DNA of 61,658 bases from Basidiobolus ranarum (taxonomy: Eukaryota > Basidiobolomycota > Basidiobolomycetes > Basidiobolales). Of the stretch, positions 1-10,306 are shown one piece after another; the first letter of the stretch is position 1, and every line of letters starts with the position of its first letter. The stretch lies in the NCBI GenBank assembly GCA_040143965.1, contig JASJQH010006881.1:1-61658 (forward strand), read 5' to 3'. The position numbers were made by a program, and so were the translations under genes. The notes under the pieces are model-generated. The model did no database searches and had not been told where the DNA came from. It was given only the letters and a program-made list of their open reading frames with translations.

Positions 1-175
1 GGGGCTTCTAGCACAAGTTTGAAAAATCTATATATCTGAGAACTTCTAAGTTGGTAAAAATATTCTAAGTAAATTCCAATTGAGAATAATTGATAATATC
101 TTAGTGAATTACAAGATAACTAAGTTCTAAGCTATATATGACTATATAGGTGCTTAGGCAATGCTAATTTCAACA
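1..175 (-). repeat. Copia-type LTR copy, reverse orientation
   Basis: This AT-rich block recurs almost unchanged at 835-1009. Its reverse complement resembles 1369-1520. Read on the minus strand it begins at 175 with TGTTGAAATTAGCATTGCC, the TG start expected of an LTR, and matches the sequence that follows the Copia polypurine tract at 1369. It may be cut by the window edge at position 1. I read it as a solo or displaced LTR. A terminal inverted repeat of a DNA element is the alternative. Confidence 0.6.
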
Positions 176-185
176 TAAACTACCT

Positions 186-719
186 TCATGTCCAAATGGT
201 TGTTTGGCTTTCACCAGTGATCTGAAAAACCTGAAGTCAGGTACTGTTTGCACACAGTTGGCAATCACTGAATCAGGTAAATATTGTTCATACTTGGTTT
301 ACATACCATTGATTCCCTGTCTTAAAGTTTTGATGAAATCACCCAAATATAGATCATTGATCCAATACCAAAGTACTCACCATAAAGCTGATGGTATTAC
401 CAATATACTTGATGGATATCACTACCAGAATCTGAAAAGTCAAGGTTTCTTTGAGAATACATGTGATCATGCATTTGCATTGGCTCTGGATGGTTTCTCA
501 CTAAACAAATATACCATTGGAAAGGCTTGCTGGCCAATAATTTTAATTAACTTAAATCTTCCTCCTTCTGAATGGTATAAGAGTCATAATATTTTGATAT
601 TATCCATCATATCTGGACCTAAGTCACCAGTGCTTATAGATAGCTTCTTAGAGCCTTTGATTGTGGAATTTGAATGGTTATCTAATGGGGTTCAGATAGG
701 TGAAGTAAATTCCTATTGA
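186..719 (+). pseudogene. Tnp2-family (CACTA-like) transposase fragment
   Basis: The open frame resembles the central part of the transposase family tnp2. It opens with a Cys-Pro-Asn-Gly-Cys element and Ala-Phe-Thr. A run resembling DCWPIILINLNLPP-type family sequence follows near 525-560, then a SGPKSP segment and a leucine/proline-rich 'DSFLEPL' stretch near 610-660. The frame has no proper start. It ends in a stop exactly where LTR-like sequence begins (about 697), so both ends are lost. It would have encoded the cut-and-paste transposase of a CACTA/EnSpm-like DNA transposon. Identification rests on remembered family sequence. Confidence 0.6.
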
Positions 720-809
720 GAATGATGGATAATATCTTAGTGAAATTTAAGATAACCAAGTACTAAGCTATATATGACTATATAGGTGTTTAAGCAATGT
801 TAATTTCAA
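697..809 (-). repeat. Partial LTR copy, reverse orientation
   Basis: A diverged and shorter copy of the repeat at 1-175. It shares the stretch around 'actatataggtg' and ends in the same 'aatttcaa' terminus. It abuts the 3' break of the Tnp2 fragment and is followed closely by a fuller copy at 835-1009. Confidence 0.55.
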
Positions 810-834
810 TGCCAGGAACATGTGTGCAAAGTTT

Positions 835-1009
835 GGGGCTTCTAGCCAAAGTTTGAAAAATCTATATATCTGAGAACTTCTAAGTTGGTGTCAGTATTCT
901 AAGTAAATTCCAATTGATAATAATTGATAATATCTTACTGAATCATAAGATAACCAAGTACTAAGCTATATATGACTATATAGGTGCTCAGGCAATGCTA
1001 ATTTCAACA
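835..1009 (-). repeat. LTR copy, reverse orientation
   Basis: This is nearly identical to 1-175, starting with the same 'ggggcttctagc' and ending with the same 'aatttcaaca'. It is fused directly to Copia coding sequence at 1010, although its orientation is opposite to the Copia remnant. It is therefore not that element's own 5' LTR. Confidence 0.6.
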
Positions 1010-1351
1010 CTTTCAATAACAGAAGTAGAATTCATGGTTGCATGTAAAGCAACAAAAGAAGCAATATGGTGAAGAAAACTCTTGAGAGATTTGGGCTATT
1101 CTCAAAATTCAGCAACTACAATATTTCTAGACAATCAAAGTTTTGTCAAATTAGCTCAAAGTCCCACATTTCATACTACAAGCAAACATAGAGATATTGG
1201 ACATGATTTTATTGGAGAGACTATGGAGAATAAATTTACTACCTTATTGTTCTACAGAAGACATGATTGCTGATATATTAACCAAACCATTAGCTAGGCA
1301 GAAATTTGAGAAATTTAGACCTCTCTTAGGATTAGTTCATATGACTATTTA
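1010..1351 (+). pseudogene. Decayed Copia retrotransposon RNase H end
   Basis: The frame encodes the typical end of a Copia Pol: an E-V-E-F then A-T-K-E-A-I-W block, L-R-D-L-G-Y, an IFLDNQS active-site block, TKH-DI near 1185-1200, and after a frame change ADILTKPL and KFEKFR. At least two lesions are visible. A TGA sits just after AIW near 1069, and a frameshift lies near 1250 between the TKH-DI part and the ADILTKPL part. After the stop at 1351 comes 'ttgagggagag', a plausible polypurine tract, and then an LTR starting TGTAGAGG at 1369. The rest of the element is absent. Confidence 0.75.
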
Positions 1352-1368
1352 GTTGAGGGAGAGTGTAG

Positions 1369-1520
1369 AGGTTAGCATTGCCTAAACACCTCTATAGTCA
1401 TATATGGCTTAGTATTTAGTTATCTCCTATTTCAATATGATATTACCCATTATTCTCAATTGGAATTTACTTGAAATATTTTTGCCAACTTGGAAGTTCT
1501 CAGATCTATAGATTTTTCAA
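1369..1520 (+). repeat. 3' LTR of the Copia remnant
   Basis: It starts with TGTAGAGGTTAGCATTGCC right after a purine tract and matches the reverse complement of 1-175 and 835-1009 over about 150 bases. This pairing defines the repeat family as an LTR. The 3' boundary is vague because homology fades after the 'gatttttcaaacctgtg' stretch. Confidence 0.65.
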
Positions 1521-1534
1521 ACCTGTGATATCTC

Positions 1535-1600
1535 ATAATAACATAGTGAAATTCCAGTAACTAGCTATATGGCTATATAGATGCTTGGGCTATGTCATTT
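1535..1600 (-). repeat. Short LTR remnant, reverse orientation
   Basis: A weak copy of the terminal part of the repeat ('agctatatggctatatagatgcttgggc' region). It faces the 3' LTR as an imperfect inverted repeat. Decay is heavy. Confidence 0.4.
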
Positions 1601-2173
1601 TCAAATACAAATCCTGAATAATAATTTCTGAGTATTTAAACCACTATTGTATGTCGAACAAATGCAGGCATAGAGGAGAACAAGTTTAGCATATGCAAAG
1701 TAGGGTTATAAGCGTAACTTAGAGATAGAGCAATTGAATTAGGCAAGCTAATTGGTGATGTGAGTGCCTGAATCTCATTCTAATGCTAGCTAACTGATTG
1801 CTCTTCCCAATCAGTAATTCCATATCAAGAAATGGTAACAAACAGCACGGTGATTTAAGATACCGACACCCGTGATTAGTAAGACTTGTTTCAATGCTAA
1901 ACCAAGCGTAGACGAGCAATTTCCAGCCAAGAGCAAATGGTGAATGTGCCACTTCCCTATCAGGCTTTATCGTGTCTTTAATTACGTTTTATCGAACTTT
2001 ATCGAATTTTATCGGTTAATACTCTCATGGTGATTATCCATTTCGTAATACCACTCTAATTCCAAAATAGAAATATCGTATTTGTAAACACTTAAGTAAA
2101 CACTGGATCGTCGGGTGATGATATCTGCCGATAGCTATAAAACCTCCATTTCTGCAGCCACTCTTTCTCAAAT
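1601..2173. other. Non-coding gap upstream of CoA-transferase
   Basis: No convincing gene. A minus-strand frame at 1719-1952 has no family resemblance. The proximal part carries four TTTATCG motifs (annotated separately) and runs into the 5' end of the CoA-transferase. Confidence 0.6.
1966..2014. promoter_or_regulatory. Cluster of four TTTATCG (GATA-like) sites
   Basis: TTTATCG occurs at 1966-1972, 1988-1994, 1998-2004 and 2008-2014. The last three are spaced exactly 10 bp apart, one helical turn. The reverse complement CGATAAA contains GATAA, the core bound by fungal GATA-type zinc fingers. The cluster lies 160-208 bp before the CoA-transferase start, a sensible promoter position. Function is inferred only. 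Confidence 0.4.
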
Positions 2174-4102
2174 ATGGCCTACCTATCTGTACCCGAGGAG
2201 GCGAGGCGCCTTTTAAACATTCTCATTGAAAAGAACCCAGCTCTTCGTATTTCCAAGGACTATGCTCAGTCAAATATTAAATTCGAAGGCGGAGATTTGC
2301 CTATGATGCCTGGTAACATGAAATCAGGCCCCTTTGCCGGTGCTGCCTTTGCTGCACTTGGCGCTGTTGCTGATCAGATTGCACAGCTTCGATTTGGGTA
2401 ATGTGCACTGCGGCACGTATATCGTATTATGTGATTGTTAAGTGATGTTTTTGCTATTTAGTACAAGTCCAAGTCAGATCAAGGTAGATACTGATCACGC
2501 TTCTTATTTCCTTGGCTGCGTCACCCTCTTCTCTGCTGATGGTAAGGTTGGGTTGGACTGCTTTAACTTGGCACCCAAATGGGACGGTGGTTGGTGGGAT
2601 ACTCCCATGTTAAAAGAATCCACCGCAATCTATAAAACTAAAGACGGCCGGTTCTTTCAACTTCACGGAGATCTTGATGCCAGCATCTTACTCAAGGATA
2701 TTGGTCTTGACGACAAAGATCCCAAAGCCACCAATGATAGTGAGGCTCATAGAATCATCGGCGACTGGGCCAAGCAATATACAGCTGATGAATTGGAGGC
2801 TTTGATGATCAAATTACGTCATAGTGGAAGCAAATGCTATGAACCTGAGGAATGGCTTGCTACCCCCATGGTAAGAAACATATCATCATGTACAAACCAA
2901 TCTTTTTCTCAGTATCTTGCCTGTGCAGGGTCAAGCTCTAGCAAAGAGGCCACTATTTGATGTACGTGAACTAGCACCTTCAAGCGTTCCTATACCATTC
3001 CCAACTTCGAAAAACAATCGAATTCTTGAAGGGATCAAAGTAGTTGAAATGGGTAATTCACCAGCTCTTTCTGTTCCTTAGTGCAATGCATATCAGTTTT
3101 AACAAATTCCCCTATTTTATTCTTCTCGGTAATAAGTTCGCGTCATTGCTGGACCTACCATCGGTCGCACTCTGGCCGAATTTGGTGCTCAAGTAATCAA
3201 AGTCAATCCTCCTCATCTTCGAGATATTACTGGTTTGCAATTCACTCTGACAGCCGGTAAGCACACCATCGGTATTGATGCTCGCAAGCCTGAAGACAAA
3301 GCGAAACTAGAGAGTCTGGTTGCAGAAGCCGATGTATTTGTTAATGGATTTAGACCTGGATCATTAGAAAGACTCGGCTTTGGTAAACAACGTGTTCTTG
3401 AATTGGTTCAAAAAGCGAAAGGAAAAGACGCTGGGATTGTCTATGTGGATGAAAATTGCTATGGTCTAGAAGGTGATCGATTGAGTTCCATAACCTACTT
3501 GTCTCACTTTTTTAGTATTATTTCATCTTCTCACTAGTCTCATAATGTTTGTAGGTCCTTACAATGAAAGACCTGGTTGGCAGCAAATCGCAGATGCTTC
3601 AAGTGGTGTAAACATAGTCCAGGGTAGATCTTTGGGCTACAGTAACCAAGCGGTATTACCACCTCTCCCTATTGCCGATTTGAGGGGAGGCGTGGCAGGG
3701 GCAATTAGCACACTCATTGCGCTTCGAGACCGTGCCATTCGAGGTGGATCTTATAATGTAGTGTCACCATTAACAGCGGTCGATATGTTCCTTGTTTCTA
3801 AAGAAGTTGGCTTATACCCACCTGAGATGGTCGAAGAAAGTCGCAAGGAATTCCAATGGGGTGCCATCACGCCACAAGATAGCGTGCTGGATATTCTCAC
3901 TAACCTTACCACTCGATGGGCAGTGACGAGACCAGATCAACTGGATATGGAGAAGAGTCCATTCTTTGCCAGATTTAATGACGGCCCATTCGGCTCTATG
4001 AACATTATTGCACCTGTGACTCGTATTGACCAGTACCCTTCGAAGTGGGACCACCCTCCCAGACCTTATTGTTATGATCAACCAACCTTTGATTACGAAT
4101 AG
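2174..4102 (+). CDS. CoA-transferase family III (CaiB/BaiF) protein
   Basis: Exons 2174-2397, 2462-2870, 2929-3052, 3137-3472 and 3555-4102 join in frame to 546 codons. The protein resembles the two-part fungal CaiB/BaiF proteins, which move CoA between carboxylic acids or act like alpha-methylacyl-CoA racemase. Supporting blocks are the N-terminal GP-(F/A)-GAAFAALGAVADQ region, VVEMV-RVIAGPTIGRTLAEFGAQVIKV after the third intron, the 'FVNGFRPGSLERLGF' block, and RPGWQQIADASSG early in exon 5, where the Asp is a candidate catalytic residue by position. Introns are 64, 58, 84 and 82 nt with GT-AG ends. The substrate cannot be read from the sequence, and no targeting signal is obvious. Family assignment is firm; the exact reaction is unknown. 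Confidence 0.85.
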
Positions 4103-5270
4103 AAGCATTCCTGTATACGTACCATGATTGTTATATTACTTGCCTTTGTCGTTTAGTTCAAGGAAACTGTATACATAAAGCAACTTTACTACATCTCATT
4201 ACAGAGCTATAATAGTGTTACAATACAATGATAAGATAGGGAGAACTTGGGGAACAAGATAGTGTCCAACTCTGATTCATTGAATGATTGATATTGTATA
4301 GAGGCATCCAAGCATCGAAGAGATTGTCGAAATTCAAACCAGAAGGTCACTATCTTATACTCAAAATACGTATGGATAAAGTTATTGCTCCATCCCGAGA
4401 ATATAGACATCTTGACAGAAATAGGAATTTGATTTGACGTGTTGGAAGCGATCATGTCTGTACCGAATGCTCGGGTAAAAATTTCGACGTTCCGATTGGA
4501 AGCTAAGTTTCCCTTTTAGAGCCCATTTGGCCTATTTGAGCTAATTTTACCAAGCAACACCATTTTCCCTAATTTGGGTGAAGTGCCCACTATCTATCTG
4601 TATCCACTCATGAACTTTTCACTGCCTGACTGAAAATATGGCCATAGTGTCTCAATGCGTTCTTTGAAGTTGAACGTTAAGCATGATGAAATCAATAGCG
4701 TGGTTTGTGAATATTATGGAAGTAGCGTGGTTTGTGAATATTATGGAAATAGCGTGGTTTGTGAATATTATGGAAATAACGTGGTTTGTGAATATTATGG
4801 ATTTAGTCATGCGTATGAGTAACAGTGAGGAGAGAAGAATAAACAGAGATGGAATTGGTTTGAAGTGTTTAATTCAACAAGCTGTATATCACTCCTTATT
4901 CATTCCTTACTCTCTAGCAACAAACATTAGTTTGGAACAATTTAGAGGTGTGACAGATCGACCCCCACAATTGCACCAAACTCAAACAGTAGGGTTGTGA
5001 ATGGATATATATATTGTTGATCATGTACATTGTTGGTCTACTTCACTTATTGAATATAAATTTGGATCCATAGCGGATGAAGAGTCGAGATCATGATTGT
5101 GAGCTACTGCTCTCAACCTCACAATTCACCGATGTAACTAATGGATGTTTCATTAGTCTATCATACGATGAAGATGTTATAATCAGTAAGTGAATATGAT
5201 TGTTGAGCACAATAGCACTCTGGAATGTATATAGTAACCCCATTTGCTTCCCAATTCAATCTAAACGAGC
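4103..5270. other. Non-coding gap with a minisatellite
   Basis: About 1.2 kb between the CoA-transferase and arrestin genes. It holds a four-copy 27-bp tandem repeat (separate entry). Frames at 4207-4455 (-) and 4683-5000 (+) are not recognisable; the latter is largely the repeat translated. I see no RNA gene. Confidence 0.6.
4696..4803. repeat. 27-bp tandem repeat, four copies
   Basis: Units begin at 4696, 4723, 4750 and 4777. Each carries 'gcgtggtttgtgaatatta' plus a short variable tail, and the copies differ at only a few positions. The unit length is a multiple of three, so one frame stays open through it, which explains a spurious repetitive peptide. Confidence 0.85.
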
Positions 5271-6307
5271 ATGTTTAAACGAGACACTTTGAAGATTGTT
5301 CTTGACGACGAACATATCCTTTTCGGAGGAACAGCGCCTAGTCGGGTTGTAAGAGGACATGTTCTTTTGAGTATTAATTCCACAGTCAAAATCAAATCAG
5401 TAGATCTAAGCTTTGAGGGCACAGTTGTAATCAGAGGAAAAGAGAATGGTACAGCATAATCCAACTTTGCTACTGTGAACAATTATATATAAACCTGTTG
5501 AATTTAGGCTCCATCCACTTTCAAAACACCTTGCTTTCTAGAGGCTGGCAATTTCTGGGATTGAGTGGAGAGCCACGGTTATTTTCCACTGGAATATACA
5601 AATACCACTTTGAACTTTTGCTGAATACAAGTCTGCCAGATTCAGTATTTACTAAACATGGTAGTATTCAATACTTATTTTATGCCAGAGCCAACCGAAC
5701 AGGATTTCGACGAACTTTAAATGACACTAAACAAATTTATATACAACATCCTATGCCGATAGAGACCGAACAAGCTCTCATTAAAACTGGTGAGCTGGAA
5801 AGCAAGCTTCGTTTCTACGTATTAGCTCCTACTTCACGATACAAACTGGGAGACGAGATACCTGTTCGAATAGGGACTAAACCACTATTGGATGACATTC
5901 GAATTACCAAAATCACTCTTGCTTTGTATGAAGGAACCAAATACCGCACACCTAACGGCTGGTCGTCTACGTACTCACATCAAATTACTGGAATTTCCTC
6001 TCCTTGGCCAACTAGTAGCTCTGAATTATTGGAACAGACTTTACGCTTGTACATTCCAAACACGTTAAGTTGCATTCAAATAGATTGCTGCTCGATTTTC
6101 TATCAGATAAAACATACTCTGGATATAATCATCAATCTAATTGATGAAGCCCGAAATAGAAAAGCCATAGTTATCAGAGTTCCTATACATCTCGCCTCTT
6201 GCTTCACGGATTACGATAACGAATTACCAAGTTATGAAGGAGTCTTGACAGCACCCCCTGAATACGCAACAGCTGAGCTGTGTCCACCTTACTCAAGTAG
6301 AGCTTGA
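5271..6307 (+). CDS. Alpha-arrestin (ART-like) trafficking adaptor
   Basis: Exons 5271-5448 and 5508-6307, separated by a 59-nt GT-AG intron, give 325 residues. The product has the arrestin N-domain beta strands (LKIVLDDEHILFGG, then a strand with HVLLSINS and LSFEGTVVIRGKE) and a C-domain beginning near 'TGELESKLRFYV'. It ends with an LPSY element (299-302) and a PPEY motif (309-312). These are the PY-type motifs by which fungal alpha-arrestins recruit Rsp5/Nedd4 ubiquitin ligases to plasma-membrane permeases for endocytosis. It is short for the family (yeast Art proteins often exceed 500 residues), with the C-tail reduced to the PY region. The start is the first ATG of the arrestin frame. 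Confidence 0.82.
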
Positions 6308-6962
6308 TAGGAGATCGAATACTATGCCATTTCTTTTCTAAAGCAGAAAATTGGATAATATCGATTCATCTTGATTCTGTAAAATCAAAAGTTACTAATT
6401 TATTCATAATTTTAAGTTAACATTTGGGCTAGAATAAATTTTCACATGACAAACGCGTATCATTTAGTGTTCCAAGTATTCGTATCACAATGAATGCTTT
6501 CGAGCCATTCAAATCCAGATTGAACTAATCCCTCATTCAGCAACCAATCAATATGCTAACGTTACGAACTAGTGATATATATACCTAGTCAGGGTTCCGA
6601 TTTGCAACCTCCGATTCTATTTCTAATTATACATTCAGTCTCCGTTACTCTTCACTTTACTACCCATATTTCAACTTCGGGGGGAACCAAGAGCTCTCAC
6701 TTTTATCTTTTAATCAATGAAATAGGTTAGTTTTCTATATTTTTTACCTCTAGAACCCCTTTCTATATGGTAGTGAAAGTACACTTCAAACACTTGATGG
6801 CTGTCTTACGTAAATTTCAACCACATAGCCAACTAGCACAGTATAGATATGAATATGGAAACGCATACTTTATCAACGGTATATGACCACCAATTCACAC
6901 TCGAATTTTTACGTTAAACCTAAGTACTGATAGGTGTTTTCTCCTTTCGATTGATATATATA
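6308..6962. other. Non-coding gap
   Basis: Intergenic space between two plus-strand genes. It is AT-rich, with a short G run near 6679-6684. No gene or RNA recognised. It presumably holds the promoter and 5' leader of the gene at 6963. Confidence 0.5.
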
Positions 6963-8176
6963 ATGCAGACTCTACTGCCAGACGCAACCTTTTCAAGTGA
7001 AAAATATTCCGAGAACCGATTTCAACCAACTGAAGAGAAACTAATTGTCAAAGATACAAAAGAACACGAAGAAAAAGGGATAAACAGCCCAAGTTTATCT
7101 GATACAAAGTACAACTGACTCCACTCTGACTCTTATAAGTTATTGTGTACTTACTCTTGTATTCAAGCATCAAGATAGAAACCAATCATTCTACCGAATC
7201 AAATTCAACCTCAAGAATTGACAAACAGAAGCAGGCTACACGTTTTGAAGGAAGGGAAGTTGTATTTGTGGATCCTTTAGATGAGAGTGCAGAATATTGG
7301 TGGCCAGCCATGGTAAGCGCGCCTTCCAAGCAGCTATCTAGTAACACATATAAATCCATTTACATCGAACCTAGATAGTTCCTCCTACGGAAATAGATCG
7401 TAGTATGCTCTCTCGCAAGCTTGAGCAAGACGAATGTTTAGTTAGATATTTCGAAGATAACAAATTGTATTAAGGGATTTTTTCATTTCTTATGATTGAA
7501 ATTTCGGATAATAACCTTTATAATTACTAGCTCTGTGTGTAAGGATAAAGAACTTACTCTTTTCCAACCGGGGAAAGATCCTTTTAATGAATTCTCACAC
7601 CATGAATCCTTTGTAAACGATCCTGGCGTTCTAATAGCCTTGAAATATTTACAAACGGGTGAACTGGGTAAGAAGTTCATGTGGAAACTATGGGGAAAAG
7701 ATAAGAATATTCCACCTATCGCAGCACAGCCTAGTACCCCTTCTTCAGATCCAGAGAATCCACCAAGAGATACTACCCCTGATCCACAAACTCCTCAACA
7801 AAAACATTCACGGGAACAACCAAGAAGCTCTAGTAGGAAGCGGAAAAAAGTACATGACGATTCGGAAATCAACACCGGTCAAAGCCATAGTCCGACTAGT
7901 GCTAATACTGACAAAGGGAAGCACCCATCAGCTTCGCCAGTTCTTTCTCGCGCTCCATCTACTGATAGTTCGTCAATTGTCACTCATGAAACTGCTCCGG
8001 ACAGCAAGTCTCGACTTAGACGCATGACGCCAAAATGGATTTCTAAGCGAATGAAAACTCTACGAAAAGAATACAGGAAAATACGACGCGGAGTGAGTCG
8101 TATAGCCAAAGAGCTGGTCGTCCACAAGGCGGGTGATGGCCGTATTACTAGATCTATGAGGCGCCGAAAAAGGTGA
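6963..8176 (+). CDS. PWWP/Tudor-like chromatin-associated protein
   Basis: Exons 6963-7108, 7168-7312, 7375-7466 and 7531-8176 join to 342 codons. A compact barrel-like module spans about residues 70-160. It starts FEGREVVFVDPLDES and continues through YWWPAMIVPP, an ECLVRYFEDNKFSV strand and a short 'HHESFVNDPGV' helix. Aromatic WWPA plus VRYFEDN is the look of PWWP/Tudor-type methyl-lysine or DNA-binding barrels, also reminiscent of the ARID4-type N-terminal region. The rest is Ser/Pro-rich linker and a strongly basic C-tail (about 290-342, many Arg/Lys) that could bind nucleic acid or act as a nuclear signal. The first exon is too short to stand out alone; I added it from the ATG at 6963 and a 59-nt intron. 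No gene name recognised. Confidence 0.7.
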
Positions 8177-8387
8177 TAGTGTCGTTATGTTATGTAAATA
8201 CGGCTAAGTGAACCCATCACTCGAAAACAAAATACTGTAAATTATAAAGTTGAAGTTGAACCAGCGTTGTGAAGAGGTGTTAAGCGGAAGGATATTTATT
8301 GGAATATATACAAAATCACGATGGGACCTGCATGGCATAATAAATAAGAGCCATTTGAATGTGAATGATTAACTGGTTCAGAATACT

Positions 8388-9728
8388 TTAGTTGGATTTG
8401 GCGTTTTTGGCAATCCAATCCTTAACGAATACACTGATTTTCATCAAGTTCTTACTAGAATATTTTTTGTACAAAGCTTCATATTTCAATGGCTTCGAAA
8501 GGTAATCGAGGATGAGCTGACAACAATCCTGCAATTGGTCTTCACTGTATCCAGAATAGTGGGTCAAGTTGGCATCCCAGCTACCACGCTTAAGCATAAG
8601 ACGTGCGAGGTACAGACTGGCAGCGGCAGCCATGGAAGGAGGGCAGTGCAACAGACGATGATCCATCAAAGTGACTTCCATCAAGTACTTGGCAATGGTT
8701 CTAGTTTGGACATCGTAGTTGTCGGCCTTAGACACACGACGAAGGAAATTGAGTGGGTTGGGGTAGCTCATATTCCACTCAATAACCTGCAGCATATATC
8801 TTTCGGCTTTTTTCACTTCATCTTCGGTGTATCCACCATCGGTCATGTAAATGAAATTCTCAATCGATGGGGCATAGATCTCTTCATACTTGGAAGCAAT
8901 TAGCATGGCGGTAATACCAACCAACTGCAGCTTATTCAACGATACTACTCGCAATGAAAGGAATCGATCAATCAAATTAATCCCAAGGAACAAAGTCTCT
9001 GGCAATAAACGGAATTTCTCGTGAACCTCGATTAACCAATCAACCAAGATGGCACGCATTTTCCAAGCCAATCCCTTTTGCATTTCCATGTAGTTGGGAT
9101 TAGCAAGAAATTGAGGCTCGATTTCCTTTAAATACTCAAAGATTTCTTGGACATATTCAGAAACCATCAGAGGATCATATTCATCTTCAGCATCCAGATC
9201 ATCCCAATCTTGCTTGCTTTCAACCTCATCTACTGCCATAGGTGAAAACACTTGCTTTTCAACATTTGTGTTGGCCATTGTCACATCAGCAACTTGACGC
9301 TTCTTAACGCGAAGGCCCTCAGGCTTGGCTTCGGAAGTCTTTACTTTACTGACCAATGGTTTCCCAATCTTTTTGACACCAGCATTCTGTTCATTATCAC
9401 GCAATTAATACTTGCTCTAAGAACTTACAAGACCTTGTTGCTACTTACCACTTGTGGGGCAATATTGCTCACATCGCCAAGAGCGTGGCGCTTGCGAGTG
9501 AGACCTTCATTCTTACTAACGAGTTTACTTTTCAGCCCAGTAGGATTCACGTGTGAGGAGTTTTTGTGAGAAACAGCTTTAACACCTAATGGTAGTTTGG
9601 CCTTGGTGCTATTTTCATCGTTTGCAACGGATTTTCTAACATTAAGGGATGCACGCGCACGAGTCTATTCAAGTTAGAATATTGATGGATGATGGAGAAG
9701 ATAAATAAGTACACACCTGAGCAAACAT
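8388..9728 (-). CDS. B-type mitotic cyclin
   Basis: On the minus strand, exons 9728-9717 (12 nt), 9664-9449 and 9386-8388 join to 408 codons. The N-terminus carries a perfect destruction box, RHALGDVSN at 63-71, preceded by basic residues. This is the degron used by APC/C. The cyclin fold starts near 150, with the diagnostic MRAILVDWLIEVH at 186-198 and a C-terminal cyclin box ending near 390. It activates Cdk1 for entry into mitosis. Exon 1 encodes only four residues; its GT donor and the next acceptor keep frame, and the ATG suits a fungal start. The third-exon acceptor (…aacag) is the only one I found that avoids an in-frame TAA. Single-gene transcription, convergent with the PWWP-like gene. 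Confidence 0.9.
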
Positions 9729-10306
9729 CACTTCTAGTATTCAAAACAAAATGGAAGTATCGATTCAAGGGAATGGGAAAGATCCGACTGTTATAAAGAA
9801 AGTGAAATAAACAATGAAGGCCCCCTTTTCCATTTTTGCTCATTGGTCAATGGCTTCGACAAGACGTGTATTGTCCATTTAGTATGATATCATTGGCTAT
9901 ATTGCTGACCTTGTACCATTCATTAACACTGGTTCATACTCTAAACTGTTTTTTTGTCTAGTCATGGGTACCCTTGGTTTCAGAGAGTTGTTTACCTTTT
10001 GACCAGATGTGATGATGATTGGTTCGGATCAATGTTCTTTTATTAATGATTTCTTTAACACTTAACTGTTTATTTAAGAATTGACATCCTGAGCTTTGCA
10101 TATCTCAATGAGGCAATTGTTTTGATTTAATATATCGATGTTAAAGCGCCATGGTTGGGGATACACTTTGATGGATCTTGTGATACATCTGACATACTGG
10201 AATATCTCATTCATATATATTTCTACCTTCATAAATAATGTTGGAGTCTCCGATACTCATTACAAGGGATATTAATTTATTTGCATAATATGTAGACATT
10301 CGTGAT
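9729..10306. other. Non-coding gap
   Basis: Separates the cyclin B start from the eIF3b stop; both genes are on the minus strand. AT-rich with no recognisable RNA gene or conserved element. Confidence 0.5.

Noticed and set aside
1-1009. Reading the 175-bp repeats as terminal inverted repeats of the DNA transposon
   Set aside because: One copy follows a Copia polypurine tract and begins with TG, which fits an LTR better; the two copies flanking the Tnp2 fragment are also direct, not inverted.
1719-1952. 77-residue minus-strand frame
   Set aside because: No family resemblance, no splice partner, lies in a probable promoter gap.
4207-4455. 82-residue minus-strand frame
   Set aside because: Not recognisable and isolated; chance frame in AT-rich DNA is the simpler reading.
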